A stretch of 64,000 nt of DNA from an uncultured Eubacteriales bacterium (GCA_934464615.1 CAKSKA010000005.1:1-64000), one strand, 5' to 3'; shown: positions 51,469 through 60,807, numbered from the stretch's first letter. Notes: generated by a model not told the origin, from the sequence alone. A program made the numbers and translations.

Positions 51469-52168
51469 GAGAATGTCCCTCCGACAGCATTTTTTTGCCC
51501 TGACGCGAATTTGCATACTGCGCCGACGTACCGAAAAACCAGCCGTCGCGCCCCAAATGCAAAATTTTGTTGCCGTGCTTTACCGCACAGCTTACATCGT
51601 GGGAAATCATAATTATTGTCATTCCGCCGTTGTTTAATTTTTCCATAAGGGCATAAAACTCAGCCGCCGCCAGAGGATCAAGCCCCGTCAACGGCTCGTC
51701 AAGCAAAATTACTCCTCCTGCCGCACACAGCGCCCTGCACAGCAACACCCTCTGCTTTTGTCCGCCGGACAGCGTTTTAAACGATTTCTGCCGCATTTCG
51801 TAAATTTCAAGCATTTTCATCATTTTATCGGCCTTTAAATACTGCTCCTTTTTATAAAACGGCAGTATACCCCTGCTGTTAAGAAATCCCGACATTACGA
51901 CTTCCTTTACCGTTGCGGGAAAATCCGACTGAATATCGGTGCGCTGCGGCAAATATCCTATTCTGCCGCCGTACGGCAAATTAAACTCCACGCTGCCCGA
52001 CGAAGCGCCCTCAAGCGACAGCAGAATTTTTATAAGCGTTGTTTTTCCGCTGCCGTTTTCGCCCACAATGTACAGTATATCGCCGGACTCTACATTAAAC
52101 GACAAATCTTTTAAAACCGTCTGTCCGCCGAAATTCTTACAAAGATTTTTAACCGTTATAAGCCTCAT
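51461..52168 (-). CDS. Metal ABC transporter ATPase (ZnuC type)
   Basis: 235 residues. Walker A is VGENGSGKTTL, Q-loop is GYLPQRTDI, the ABC signature is LSGGQKQRV, Walker B is GGVILLDEP, and the switch His is in MISHD. The C-terminus ends SEGHSHD, a histidine tail often seen in zinc systems. It shares a base with the end of the binding-protein gene and overlaps the permease gene. Confidence 0.93.
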   Translation of the reverse strand: MRLITVKNLCKNFGGQTVLKDLSFNVESGDILYIVGENGSGKTTLIKILLSLEGASSGSVEFNLPYGGRIGYLPQRTDIQSDFPATVKEVVMSGFLNSRGILPFYKKEQYLKADKMMKMLEIYEMRQKSFKTLSGGQKQRVLLCRALCAAGGVILLDEPLTGLDPLAAAEFYALMEKLNNGGMTIIMISHDVSCAVKHGNKILHLGRDGWFFGTSAQYANSRQGKKMLSEGHSHD

Positions 52169-53103
52169 CAGTTAAGTCCCTCCCGTAACGCCTGCGCGTT
52201 TCTGTACATTATGTCAACATATGTTGTACCGTCTTTAAAATCCTGTGCCGAAATATTGTGTGCGCTGTGCAGTTCCAACACCGGCACACCCGTTTTGCGC
52301 GCAACTGCCTGTGCCGTAGCGCCGCTGCTCAGTTCTATACGGTAAACCGCCGATAAATTTTCGGATTTAACCGTATTTATAAGCCTTGCCGCCGTCATAA
52401 TATCAATATCGGTGTCCTGTTCGCATCCGCCGAACGCCTGATCGTGGTAAAGTCCGTAATATTGCGTAAAATATTCAAACGGAAACCTGTCGGCAACCAC
52501 AATCTTTTTGTTCTTTGCCGCATTTATTATTTCCGCGGTCTGTCGGTCGGCAGCGTCTATTTTTTGCTTGTAGGCAAGCGTGTTCTGCCGAAATTCCTCC
52601 GCCTTATCCGGATATTTATCCGACAAAACCGTACACACGGCGTCTATCATTTTACGGGCGTTTTCGGGGGAAGTCCATATATGCTCGTCATATTCTGCTT
52701 CATTATGTGTCGCCCCGTGGTGTTCGTGTTCGTGTTCATCGTGGCTTTCCCGTATCAGGCTTACATAATCGCTCATCTTAATAACCGCCGTTTTCCGCGT
52801 GTCAATATTTTGCAGTATTTTTTCAAGCCACACATCGCTTTGCGCGCCGATGTATATAAAAACATCGCTTTGTTTTACCGCAGCCAAATCATCAAGCGAC
52901 GGCTCGTAGGAATGTATGTCGCTGCCGGCAGGGATAAGCATTTTTATCCGCGCCGCGTCGCCTGCTGCCGCACGGGCAAAATCATACTCGCAAAACAGCG
53001 TAGCCGTTATTTTTATTTTTCCGTCGTCTTTTTCCGTGCTTTGCGGAGAGCATCCGCAAAGCAGCAGGCACAAAACGGCGACGCATGCAATAATCTTCCT
53101 CAT
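52168..53103 (-). CDS. Metal ABC transporter substrate-binding lipoprotein (ZnuA type)
   Basis: 311 residues from the ATG at 53103, overlapping the fur-like stop as ATGA. A lipobox LLLCGC places the lipidated Cys at residue 18. The cluster A-I fold has HSYEPSLDDLAAVKQSDVFIYIG and YDEHIWTSPENA. The His-rich loop HDEHEHEHHGATHNE between them is typical of zinc-binding members. It captures zinc outside the membrane for the ZnuBC-like proteins. Confidence 0.92.
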   Translation of the reverse strand: MRKIIACVAVLCLLLCGCSPQSTEKDDGKIKITATLFCEYDFARAAAGDAARIKMLIPAGSDIHSYEPSLDDLAAVKQSDVFIYIGAQSDVWLEKILQNIDTRKTAVIKMSDYVSLIRESHDEHEHEHHGATHNEAEYDEHIWTSPENARKMIDAVCTVLSDKYPDKAEEFRQNTLAYKQKIDAADRQTAEIINAAKNKKIVVADRFPFEYFTQYYGLYHDQAFGGCEQDTDIDIMTAARLINTVKSENLSAVYRIELSSGATAQAVARKTGVPVLELHSAHNISAQDFKDGTTYVDIMYRNAQALREGLN

Positions 53104-53507
53104 TCGTTTTTGCCTCCGCAATCCTTGCAAACGCCGTAAAAAATCGTTTTTGAACGGTCAACGCAAAATCCGTGACTGTCCGAAATATGCGTATAAACCT
53201 CGTTCAAATGCGCGCAGCTTAAATGGAACAGCCTGCCGCAGTTTACGCATTTTAAATGGAAATGCTCCCTGCAGCCGTCCGTTATATATTGGTAGCAGTC
53301 ACTCTGCCTTTTATCCGCCGCATAATGCCGCACGCGGTTTTCCTTTTCAAGCCTTTCAAGCGTTCTGTAAACCGTTGTGCGTCCTACGCTTTCTCCGCCG
53401 GCATTTAAAAGATTTATTATATCGTCAACCGTCAGGTGTCTGTCGCCTGCCGATTTAATACATTCTTCTATACAACTGCGCTGATGCGTCTTGTAGCTTT
53501 GCGGCAT
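53100..53507 (-). CDS. Fur-family regulator, probably Zur-like
   Basis: 135 residues. A winged helix (TVDDIINLL, GRTTVYRTLERLEKENRVRHY) is followed by the metal-binding dimer domain with HFHLKCVNCGRLFHL and the last CKDC, the structural zinc site. Leadership of a zinc-type transporter operon favours Zur over PerR or Fur. A 23-bp palindrome in its own promoter is a fitting operator. It represses the operon when zinc is sufficient (inferred). Confidence 0.9.
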   Translation of the reverse strand: MPQSYKTHQRSCIEECIKSAGDRHLTVDDIINLLNAGGESVGRTTVYRTLERLEKENRVRHYAADKRQSDCYQYITDGCREHFHLKCVNCGRLFHLSCAHLNEVYTHISDSHGFCVDRSKTIFYGVCKDCGGKNE

Positions 53508-53534
53508 ATACCGTCACTCCTTTGAAAAAAGCCG

Positions 53535-53557
53535 AATTTGAAAATGAATTTCAAATT
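53535..53557. promoter_or_regulatory. Fur/Zur-type operator palindrome
   Basis: AATTTGAAA-ATGAA-TTTCAAATT, a perfect 9-5-9 inverted repeat just downstream of the -10 of the regulator's promoter. Confidence 0.65.
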
Positions 53558-53559
53558 AT

Positions 53560-53587
53560 ATTTTATCACTTAATGTGCGCTTGTCAA
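53560..53587 (-). promoter_or_regulatory. Promoter of the zur-znu operon
   Basis: Minus strand TTGACA (53587-53582), 16-bp spacer, TAAAAT (53565-53560). Confidence 0.65.
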
Positions 53588-53594
53588 CAAAAAC

Positions 53595-53623
53595 TTGTAA
53601 AAACGGCGTAATTATAGTACAAT
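53595..53623 (+). promoter_or_regulatory. Promoter of the rnf operon
   Basis: TTGTAA (53595-53600), 17-bp spacer, TACAAT (53618-53623). It is back to back with the zur promoter; the -35 boxes are seven bases apart. Confidence 0.65.
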
Positions 53624-53658
53624 TACTGTAACAGCAGTTTACGGAACGGGGGTAAAAA

Positions 53659-54981
53659 ATGAAATACCTTAAGGACGAAATTTTAAAACCTTTAGGCAAA
53701 ATACACGGCGGCGTACGTCTGCCGCACCACAAGGAATCGGCAGAAGTACAGACCGAAACAATACCGACGCCGAACACTGTTTGTATTCCGCTTAAACAAA
53801 ATATCGGCGATGTCTGCGAACCGCTTTGCGCTGTCGGCGACAAGGTGAAAATCGGCACAAAAATCGGCGACGGTGAAAAACCGCTTTGCGTACCCGTACA
53901 CTCAAGCATTTCGGGTACGGTTACGGAAATTGCCGAAGTTGACGGCATAAAATGCGTTGTTATAGAATCCGACGGTAAAGACGAGGCGGAAACCTTTACA
54001 CCAAAAACCGTGAAAACGGCGCAGGACCTTATTGATGCCGCGCGCGAATGCGGACTTGTAGGACTCGGCGGCGCGGGATTTCCCACCCACATAAAGCTTA
54101 AAGGCGCTGTGTCCGATACGGTTGATACCGTAATAATAAACGGCGCCGAGTGCGAGCCGTATATTACAAGCGATTACCGCACCTGTATAGAGCAGTGTGA
54201 CGATATTACTTCAGGTATTTACCGCTTAAAAGACTTACTGGGTTTTAAAAACTGCATTATAGCAATAGAAAAAAACAAGCCCGCCGCCATTGAAAAACTG
54301 TATGCTGCCGCAACGGATAAAAAGGATACCGATAACAGTGTACGCGTGATAAGGCTTGATACCGCTTATCCGCAAGGTGCGGAAAAAATGCTTATTTACA
54401 CGGCAACGCGCCGCAAATTAAGCTTGGGAAAATTGCCGAGCGACGTCGGCTGTCTTATAATGAATATTTCAAGCCTTGCCGAGCTTGAGCGCTACATACG
54501 CACCGGAAAACCGCTGACGCACAGGCGCATAACCGTAGACGGCAATGCCCTGCCGACGCCTAAAAATTTATACGTTCCTTTAGGCATCAGCATTGCAAAT
54601 GTGCTTGAATACTGCGGTGCCGATACGGAAAATACCGATAAAATACTGTGCGGCGGACCTATGATGGGCGTTGCCGTAAAGGATGCGGCAACGGTTATAA
54701 CAAAGCAAAATAACGCTTTGCTTGCATTTAAAGACCTGCCCGAAATTCAAACAACGCCGTGTATCAGGTGCGGTAAATGCGCGTCTGTTTGCCCCATGCG
54801 GCTTTGTCCTGCTGAGGTTGACCGCGCGCTGAACTTTAAGCGTAACGACCTGCTTGAAGGGCAGAACATTAATTACTGTATTGAATGCGGCAGTTGTTCC
54901 TACGTCTGCCCTGCCGGCAGACCGCTGACTCAGGATATGCGGCTTGCAAAATCAATTTTAAGGGGGCAGAAAAATGTTTAA
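53659..54981 (+). CDS. Rnf complex subunit C
   Basis: 440 residues. GGVRLPHHKE and a barrel-sandwich segment at the N-terminus lead to the NADH/FMN (51-kDa-like) domain with GLGGAGFPTHIK and INGAECEPYI. Two [4Fe-4S] motifs lie near the end (CIRCGKCASVCPMRLC, CIECGSCSYVCPAGRP). RnfC is the peripheral subunit that hands electrons to NAD+. It is the first gene of the complete rnfCDGEAB operon and overlaps rnfD by eight bases. Confidence 0.96.
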   Translation: MKYLKDEILKPLGKIHGGVRLPHHKESAEVQTETIPTPNTVCIPLKQNIGDVCEPLCAVGDKVKIGTKIGDGEKPLCVPVHSSISGTVTEIAEVDGIKCVVIESDGKDEAETFTPKTVKTAQDLIDAARECGLVGLGGAGFPTHIKLKGAVSDTVDTVIINGAECEPYITSDYRTCIEQCDDITSGIYRLKDLLGFKNCIIAIEKNKPAAIEKLYAAATDKKDTDNSVRVIRLDTAYPQGAEKMLIYTATRRKLSLGKLPSDVGCLIMNISSLAELERYIRTGKPLTHRRITVDGNALPTPKNLYVPLGISIANVLEYCGADTENTDKILCGGPMMGVAVKDAATVITKQNNALLAFKDLPEIQTTPCIRCGKCASVCPMRLCPAEVDRALNFKRNDLLEGQNINYCIECGSCSYVCPAGRPLTQDMRLAKSILRGQKNV

Positions 54982-55876
54982 AACACTTAATGTTTCCTCC
55001 TCACCGCACATACATTCCCCCGTTACAACATCGGGCATTATGTTTACGGTTATTATGACGCTTTTACCCGTTGCCGTGTACGGTACGGTAATTTTCGGCA
55101 TTTATGCCGCCGCAGTAATTGCGGTATGTATATTATCCGCGGTGTTAAGCGAATTTATATGGAATAAAATTTTAAAAAAGCCTGACTCTCTTAAAGATTT
55201 TTCCGCCGTGCTTACGGGACTTTTGCTGGCTCTTAATCTGCCGCCGCGCATACCGCTTTGGATGGCGGCTTTGGGCAGCGCGGTTGCAATAATAGTTGTA
55301 AAGCAAATGTTCGGCGGACTCGGCCAAAACTTTGTAAACCCCGCCATTGCCGCAAGAATAGTGCTTATGGTGTCATTCCCTGCGGCTATGACCACGTTTT
55401 ACGAACCGCTGTCCGATACGGTGTCCTCAGCCACACCGCTTGCAAGTGCGGTACCGCTTAAACAGCTGTTTTTCGGTATGCATTCGGGCTGTATAGGCGA
55501 AACCTCGTTTTTACTTATTGCGGTCTGCGGAATCGCATTAATAATATTTAAAATCATTTCCCCCGTCATTCCCCTGTGTTTTGTGGGCAGTGTGTTTGTA
55601 CTGTCTTTCCTGCTCGGTCAAAATCCGTTTTACGCAGTGATGAGCGGCGGACTTATGATAGGCGCGTTCTTTATGGCGACGGATTACGTTACAAGTCCGA
55701 CTTATCCGTTGGGCAAAGTAATTTTCGGCGTGGGCTGCGGTATTATAACGGTAATAATACGCACCTATGCCTCCCTGCCGGAAGGCGTTTCGTACTCTAT
55801 TTTACTTATGAACCTTTTGGTACCATACATAGACCGACTGACGCAGCCAAAGCCGTTCGGAAAGGCGGTGCGGTAA
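54974..55876 (+). CDS. Rnf complex subunit D
   Basis: 300 residues, about nine to ten membrane helices. Family motifs include NVSSSPHIHSP at the start, GGLGQNFVNPAIAARI, and FFMATDYVTSPTYPLG, the region holding the covalently bound flavin in RnfD/NqrB proteins. It forms the ion-translocating core with RnfA and RnfE. It ends directly at the rnfG start. Confidence 0.95.
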   Translation: MFKTLNVSSSPHIHSPVTTSGIMFTVIMTLLPVAVYGTVIFGIYAAAVIAVCILSAVLSEFIWNKILKKPDSLKDFSAVLTGLLLALNLPPRIPLWMAALGSAVAIIVVKQMFGGLGQNFVNPAIAARIVLMVSFPAAMTTFYEPLSDTVSSATPLASAVPLKQLFFGMHSGCIGETSFLLIAVCGIALIIFKIISPVIPLCFVGSVFVLSFLLGQNPFYAVMSGGLMIGAFFMATDYVTSPTYPLGKVIFGVGCGIITVIIRTYASLPEGVSYSILLMNLLVPYIDRLTQPKPFGKAVR

Positions 55877-56500
55877 ATGGAAAATAAAAATCCCGCAAAA
55901 AAGGAAATTTATAACGAAATACTGCGGCCTATAACGGTACTTACCGTTATCTGCCTTGTTGTGTCGCTGTGCCTGTCGCTTACAAATATGCTTACAAAGG
56001 ATAAAATCGCCCTTCGCAGCGCAAAACAGCAAAACGATGCTATGGCGCAGCTCATCAGTGCCGATACATATACCGAAATTGATTTGGCGCAGTTCGGTAT
56101 ATCGAGTGACTGCAAAATTTTCAAAGCCGAAAACGGCAAAGACACCGTAGGCTACATAATTACGTCCTCCGCCAAAGGATACGGCGGCGACGTAACCGTA
56201 ATGACGGCCGCGGACATAACAAACAAAATTACGGGTGTCAGCATACTGTCTGTTGCGGACGAGACACCGGGGCTCGGCCAAAATGCCGCAAAGCCCGAAT
56301 TTTACAGTCAATTTACGGGACTTCACTCCGATATAACTTTAGTTAAAAACAGTGCAAAGGCGGAAAATAACGAAGTAAACGCCGTTACCGGCGCAACAAT
56401 AACATCCCGCGCGGTAACTTCGGCAATAAATACAGCCCTTAAAACACTGGATGAATACACGCTGAAGGCTTTCCCCGATACCGCAAAGGAGGCGCAGTAA
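55877..56500 (+). CDS. Rnf complex subunit G (covalent FMN)
   Basis: 207 residues. One N-terminal membrane helix (~18-38) and an outer FMN-binding domain with GYGGDVTVMTAAD, ISILSV-type strands and the flavinylation motif VTGATITS, where the Thr carries FMN by phosphoester linkage. It shuttles electrons in the Rnf complex. It shares its last base with rnfE (TAATG). Confidence 0.95.
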   Translation: MENKNPAKKEIYNEILRPITVLTVICLVVSLCLSLTNMLTKDKIALRSAKQQNDAMAQLISADTYTEIDLAQFGISSDCKIFKAENGKDTVGYIITSSAKGYGGDVTVMTAADITNKITGVSILSVADETPGLGQNAAKPEFYSQFTGLHSDITLVKNSAKAENNEVNAVTGATITSRAVTSAINTALKTLDEYTLKAFPDTAKEAQ

Positions 56501-57174
56501 TGAAAAGTGAAAATTTAAAAACGCTTACAAACGGTATAATTAAAGAGAATCCTGTTTTAAGGCTTGTACTCGGCACTTGTCCCACACTTGCCATTACAAC
56601 GGCCGCAATAAACGGCATCGGTATGGGCATAGCCGCAACGGTAGTGCTTATAGGCTCCAACCTTGCAATATCGCTTTTACGTAATGTTATACCGGATAAG
56701 GTGCGTATACCTGCATACATAACAATAATCGCAGGTTTTGTAACAGTGGTGCAAATGCTGGTTAAAGCCTTCGCCCCTGCTATCGACTCCGCCCTCGGCA
56801 TTTATTTGCCGCTTATAGTGGTAAACTGCATTATTTTAGGCAGGGCAGAAATGTTTGCCTCGCATAACAAGGTACTGCCGAGCGTGCTTGACGCTGTAGG
56901 TATGGGCATAGGTTTTACCGCCACCCTTACGCTTATGGGAATAATACGGGAGTTGATAGGTGCGGGAACGCTGTTTTCGGTTCCCGTTACAAGCCGCTTT
57001 TTAACACCTATGACGGTAATGCTTTTGCCGCCCGGAGGATTTTTCGTTTTCGGTATTTTGGTTGCGCTTTCAAACAAACTCGCAACGCGCGCAGGCAAAA
57101 AGCCTGTGGAAAATATAGGGTGCGACGCCTGTCCCATGAAGGACGGATGTACAAGTGCGGAGGTGGATAAATAA
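56500..57174 (+). CDS. Rnf complex subunit E
   Basis: 224 residues with six membrane helices. NPVLRLVLGTCPTLAIT and GIGFTATLTLMGIIREL with GAGTLF are typical RnfE/NqrD sequences. After the last helix it has a cysteine-containing tail (NIGCDACPMKDGC). It pairs with RnfA around the buried iron-sulfur cluster. TAATG overlaps join it to both neighbours. Confidence 0.95.
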   Translation: MKSENLKTLTNGIIKENPVLRLVLGTCPTLAITTAAINGIGMGIAATVVLIGSNLAISLLRNVIPDKVRIPAYITIIAGFVTVVQMLVKAFAPAIDSALGIYLPLIVVNCIILGRAEMFASHNKVLPSVLDAVGMGIGFTATLTLMGIIRELIGAGTLFSVPVTSRFLTPMTVMLLPPGGFFVFGILVALSNKLATRAGKKPVENIGCDACPMKDGCTSAEVDK

Positions 57175-57755
57175 TGGCTTCCGCAATAGTTTCGGTCTTG
57201 CTTGCCGGTCTGCTTACCGAGAATATGGTGCTTTCAAAATTTCTCGGTATCTGCCCGTTTTTAGGCACATCAAAAAAGCTCGGCACAGCGTTTAGTATGA
57301 GCGTTGCCGTTACCGCCGTTATGGTAATAGCCACCGCCGTTACATATCCGCTTTATGCTTTTGTATTGGTGCCGCTGTCGCTTGAATATCTGCAAACGCT
57401 CGCCTTTATTCTTGTAATAGCCGCCATAGTTCAGTTTTTGGAAGTATTCCTTAAAAAATTTGTAAAACCCGTGTATAATGCGCTTGGTATTTACCTGCCG
57501 CTTATAACCACAAACTGCGCGGTGCTTGGTATTACAATATTAAACTTTACAAAGGGTTACGGCTTTGTGCTGTCCGTTGTAAACGCCTTAAGCGCGGGAC
57601 TCGGCTTTATGCTGGCGCTTGTAATCTTTGCCGGCGTAAGACAGCGCCTTGAAACCGCCGATATTCCTCCGTTTTTAAAAGGTCTGCCCATAACACTGAT
57701 TGCGGCGGCGCTTGTGTCGCTTTCTTTCCTGGGCTTTGCCGGAATAGGAGGTTAA
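57174..57755 (+). CDS. Rnf complex subunit A
   Basis: 193 residues, six membrane helices. ENMVLSKFLGICPFLGTSKK and GIYLPLITTNCAVLGI contain the two conserved cysteines that bind the intramembrane cluster shared with RnfE. It is part of the ion channel. Confidence 0.96.
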   Translation: MASAIVSVLLAGLLTENMVLSKFLGICPFLGTSKKLGTAFSMSVAVTAVMVIATAVTYPLYAFVLVPLSLEYLQTLAFILVIAAIVQFLEVFLKKFVKPVYNALGIYLPLITTNCAVLGITILNFTKGYGFVLSVVNALSAGLGFMLALVIFAGVRQRLETADIPPFLKGLPITLIAAALVSLSFLGFAGIGG

Positions 57756-57756
57756 T

Positions 57757-58566
57757 ATGGGAGTTTTGTATGCGGTAATTATTATAACGGTTATCGGTCT
57801 TGTTGCCGGTATTTGTCTGTCGCTGGCGGCAAAATTCTTTGCCGTACCGACCGATAAAAAAACCGAGGAAATACGCGCGTGCCTGCCCGGCGCCAACTGC
57901 GGCGGCTGCGGATTTTCGGGCTGCGACGGTTACGCTGCGGCTATAGCCGCAGGTCAGGTATCTCCCGATAAATGCACTGCCGGCGGAGAAGATACCGCAA
58001 AGGCGCTTTCGGCTGTGTTGGGTGCGGATATAAAAGCCGTTAAAAAGGCTGCTTTTGTAGGCTGTAATAAATGTGCGGACGCCTCGGTACAATATGCATA
58101 TTCGGGCAGAAAAAGCTGTGCCGCCGCCGCTTTGCTTTACGGCGGTCCGCTTGAATGTAAATCGGGCTGTATAGGTTTTGGGGACTGTGCCGCCGTTTGT
58201 GAGAAAAACGCAATAACGGTGGACGGCAGCGCGAAGGTAGATAGCCGGTTGTGTATGTCCTGCGGCAAATGCGTAACCGCCTGCCCTAAAAATCTTATAG
58301 TATTAAAAGAACTTGCCCGTACATACACCGTAGTTTGCAGCAATACACAAAAAGGCACGGTTGCGCGCAAAAACTGCAAATCCGCCTGCATAGGCTGCGG
58401 CAAGTGTAAAAAGACCTGCGAGTTCGGTGCGGTAACCGTAACAAACAACCTTGCGGAAATTGACGCACAAAAATGCACCGGCTGCGGCAAATGTGCCGAG
58501 GTTTGTCCGGATAAATGCATAGTGCCGCTTATTGCAGACTGTCGCACGGCGACATCTGCCGAATAA
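57757..58566 (+). CDS. Rnf complex subunit B (ferredoxin-like)
   Basis: 269 residues. One N-terminal membrane helix, then the CLPGANCGGCGFSGC cluster motif with a further Cys after ~18 residues, followed by three to four ferredoxin-type CxxCxxCxxxC motifs (CMSCGKCVTACPKNL, CIGCGKCKKTCEF, CTGCGKCAEVCPDKC). RnfB accepts electrons from reduced ferredoxin and passes them to the membrane core. It is the last of the six rnf genes. Confidence 0.96.
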   Translation: MGVLYAVIIITVIGLVAGICLSLAAKFFAVPTDKKTEEIRACLPGANCGGCGFSGCDGYAAAIAAGQVSPDKCTAGGEDTAKALSAVLGADIKAVKKAAFVGCNKCADASVQYAYSGRKSCAAAALLYGGPLECKSGCIGFGDCAAVCEKNAITVDGSAKVDSRLCMSCGKCVTACPKNLIVLKELARTYTVVCSNTQKGTVARKNCKSACIGCGKCKKTCEFGAVTVTNNLAEIDAQKCTGCGKCAEVCPDKCIVPLIADCRTATSAE

Positions 58567-58584
58567 TAAAACAGGGGGAAGAGT

Positions 58585-59868
58585 ATGAGCAGAGAAGACG
58601 ATCTTAAAACTTTACGGGACTTTAAGGACGAAATTGTGGAGATTTACGAACTTAAAGACAAATGCGAAAAGTCGGACGCTGAATGTCGGGAATTACACGA
58701 GGCCGTTACAAACCCTAAAACGCCCGTGTTTAACCGCAAAGCCGAAAACGCGCAAAGCAAACTTAAAGCGGAATTTGACAAACAATGGTCCGAAAAATGC
58801 AAATCGGCAAGAGGACTGCGCTTAATACTTATGATAATTAACACTGCCGTTGTGTCGGTGCTGTCTGTAATACTGTCTGTTGATTTTATTTTCGACACCG
58901 CCGTTTTAATAAACACAAAAGCCGCAGGCACAAAATATGCGGAGAACTTGGCAGACAGCCCTTCGGAACGTGCAATACTTGTTGCCGCACAGTTGATTTT
59001 TGCCGCAATATTTACAGCGGTGCCGTGGCTTGTTACAAAAAGCAGGAAGACAGGGAAGATAAAAACTTCAAAAATTATCCTGTTTGCAGTTTTGGGCATT
59101 ATCGCACTTTTACCGTGCGTAACATATTGTATAGCGCTTAAATACGCGGGTTGTATGTGGGCGCTGATAATACCGCTTTGCACAGCCGTTTTATCAAGTG
59201 TTTTATATTATATCCTAAAAGGTTTTGCGGCAAAATCGGCGGACCGTCCCGTATACTCGGCAAAACAAAAAGCGGAACTTGCCGCCGCGGCGCAAAAGGA
59301 CGCCGAAGTTAAGCGTGACAATGACCGCAGACAAACCGAAATATTTGACGAATATACAAAGAATCTGCCGACGGTAACACAGCGCAATAAGCAGCTGCTT
59401 GAGGAAAAAACCAAAGAACTGCACCGAAATGCCGCCGCCTTAAAACAGCATATACAAAACTATAAGGATTTTGACCGCCTGAGCGAAAACGATAAAAATC
59501 TGCAAACGGTCGATTACCTTATATACTTTATGGAAACGCACCGTGCGGATTCCGTAAAAGAGGCTTTGCAGGAATACGACAAGGCAGTTGCCGCAAATCA
59601 AATGCAAATGCTTGAGCAGCAGCGTATAGCCTTACAGCAACAGCAAATTGCACTGCATAAGCAGCAAATGGAAATGCAGCAACAGCATAACAGAAATATG
59701 GAATACGCCTTGCAGCAAGCGGCGCGTCAAGCCGAAATTGACAGGGCAAACCAACGAGATATGATGTACGCGCATTACATAAATGTTGACGCACAACTCG
59801 GCGGTATTGCAAAAAACTGCAATAAAATTGCCGAAAGCGCCGAACTGTTTTCTACAACACTTTATTAA
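58585..59868 (+). CDS. Four-helix membrane protein with coiled coil and Gln-rich region, unknown function
   Basis: 427 residues. An acidic helical N-terminus, membrane segments at about 79-103, 130-150, 163-187 and 191-212, a long charged coiled coil (~225-330), then a Gln/Met-rich stretch (QMQMLEQQRIALQQQQIALHK) and a soluble tail. I do not recognise the family. It lies 18 bases after rnfB with no terminator between, so it is probably in the same transcript. Its AT/GC composition and codon use match the neighbours. Confidence 0.75.
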   Translation: MSREDDLKTLRDFKDEIVEIYELKDKCEKSDAECRELHEAVTNPKTPVFNRKAENAQSKLKAEFDKQWSEKCKSARGLRLILMIINTAVVSVLSVILSVDFIFDTAVLINTKAAGTKYAENLADSPSERAILVAAQLIFAAIFTAVPWLVTKSRKTGKIKTSKIILFAVLGIIALLPCVTYCIALKYAGCMWALIIPLCTAVLSSVLYYILKGFAAKSADRPVYSAKQKAELAAAAQKDAEVKRDNDRRQTEIFDEYTKNLPTVTQRNKQLLEEKTKELHRNAAALKQHIQNYKDFDRLSENDKNLQTVDYLIYFMETHRADSVKEALQEYDKAVAANQMQMLEQQRIALQQQQIALHKQQMEMQQQHNRNMEYALQQAARQAEIDRANQRDMMYAHYINVDAQLGGIAKNCNKIAESAELFSTTLY

Positions 59869-59885
59869 AATTGCGGAGGTATACA

Positions 59886-60755
59886 ATGCGTAAACTTGAC
59901 ATTTACAGGCGCAAACGATTTTACGGCTGCGCGGGTACATATAAAATTTATACACCGGATCCAAACGGCGATACCGAAATACTCGGCACTGTCTGCACCC
60001 GTATAGGCACGCTTAAAAACGGCGCGCATTTTACGGCGGATATTCCCGATACCGAATTTAAAATTTTTATAATTGCGGATAATATCAGCCGCAGTTACTG
60101 CAGCGAGGTATACACGGTGCCTGCGGGAACGGAGGATGTGTTCCTTACAGGTGCGGCTTCGGGCAATTTCAGCGATTCCAACGCATTCCGTCTTGACGGC
60201 GTGGATAACGAAGAAACGCTTAATAACCGCAAAAACGGCAAAAAGCGCGGTAAAAACGTATTTGTTACCGCCATAATAATCGGTGCTGTTATAGGACTTT
60301 TTGCCGGTATTTTTACCGGAATAAAGGTTAATAAAGGCACCCGCGAAAAAGTCTTTACCGTAGACAGTTTGTCCATTACGCTGAGTTCAAACTTCAAACA
60401 GACTGCCGTAGCGGATTTCGATGCTTGTTATTCGTCGGACACTCAGGCCGTTTTTGTAATAAAGGACGATATTTCCGAAGTACCGGAACTCAGCCATTTG
60501 TCCGCACAGGAATATTTAAACCTTGTGCATGACGCCAATACCGACCGACCGAATATAACAGATATAACCGACGACGGCGGAATAGAATATTTTACCTATA
60601 CTTATAACAGCGACGACGGCGAATATATTTATTACACCACCGCATTTAAGGGCAGCACCGCGTTTTATACGGTACAGGTGGTTGGGATTAACACCGATAT
60701 AGAAACAATGCTTACGGAGTTTACAAAATATGCGTCAACCGTAAGTGTAAAATAA
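59886..60755 (+). CDS. Single-pass membrane protein of unknown function
   Basis: 289 residues from the ATG at 59886 (GGAGG seven bases upstream). The first ~120 residues form a strand-rich cytosolic domain with a lysine/arginine-rich end, one membrane helix spans about 124-146 (VTAIIIGAVIGLFAGIFTGI), and an outer domain of ~140 residues follows that resembles secreted alpha/beta stress-type domains (YFTYTYNSDDGEYIYY). No family was recognised. It follows the four-helix protein by 17 bases and ends at a terminator, closing the rnf transcript. Confidence 0.75.
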   Translation: MRKLDIYRRKRFYGCAGTYKIYTPDPNGDTEILGTVCTRIGTLKNGAHFTADIPDTEFKIFIIADNISRSYCSEVYTVPAGTEDVFLTGAASGNFSDSNAFRLDGVDNEETLNNRKNGKKRGKNVFVTAIIIGAVIGLFAGIFTGIKVNKGTREKVFTVDSLSITLSSNFKQTAVADFDACYSSDTQAVFVIKDDISEVPELSHLSAQEYLNLVHDANTDRPNITDITDDGGIEYFTYTYNSDDGEYIYYTTAFKGSTAFYTVQVVGINTDIETMLTEFTKYASTVSVK

Positions 60756-60769
60756 CTTTTAAAATTTTA

Positions 60770-60798
60770 AAAGCACGGTAGTATATACCGTGCTTTTT
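60770..60798. terminator. Bidirectional terminator after the rnf transcript
   Basis: 12-bp stem AAAAGCACGGTA (60770-60781) with TACCGTGCTTTT (60787-60798), with a T-run, between convergent genes. Confidence 0.85.
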
Positions 60799-60807
60799 GT
60801 TATGTCT

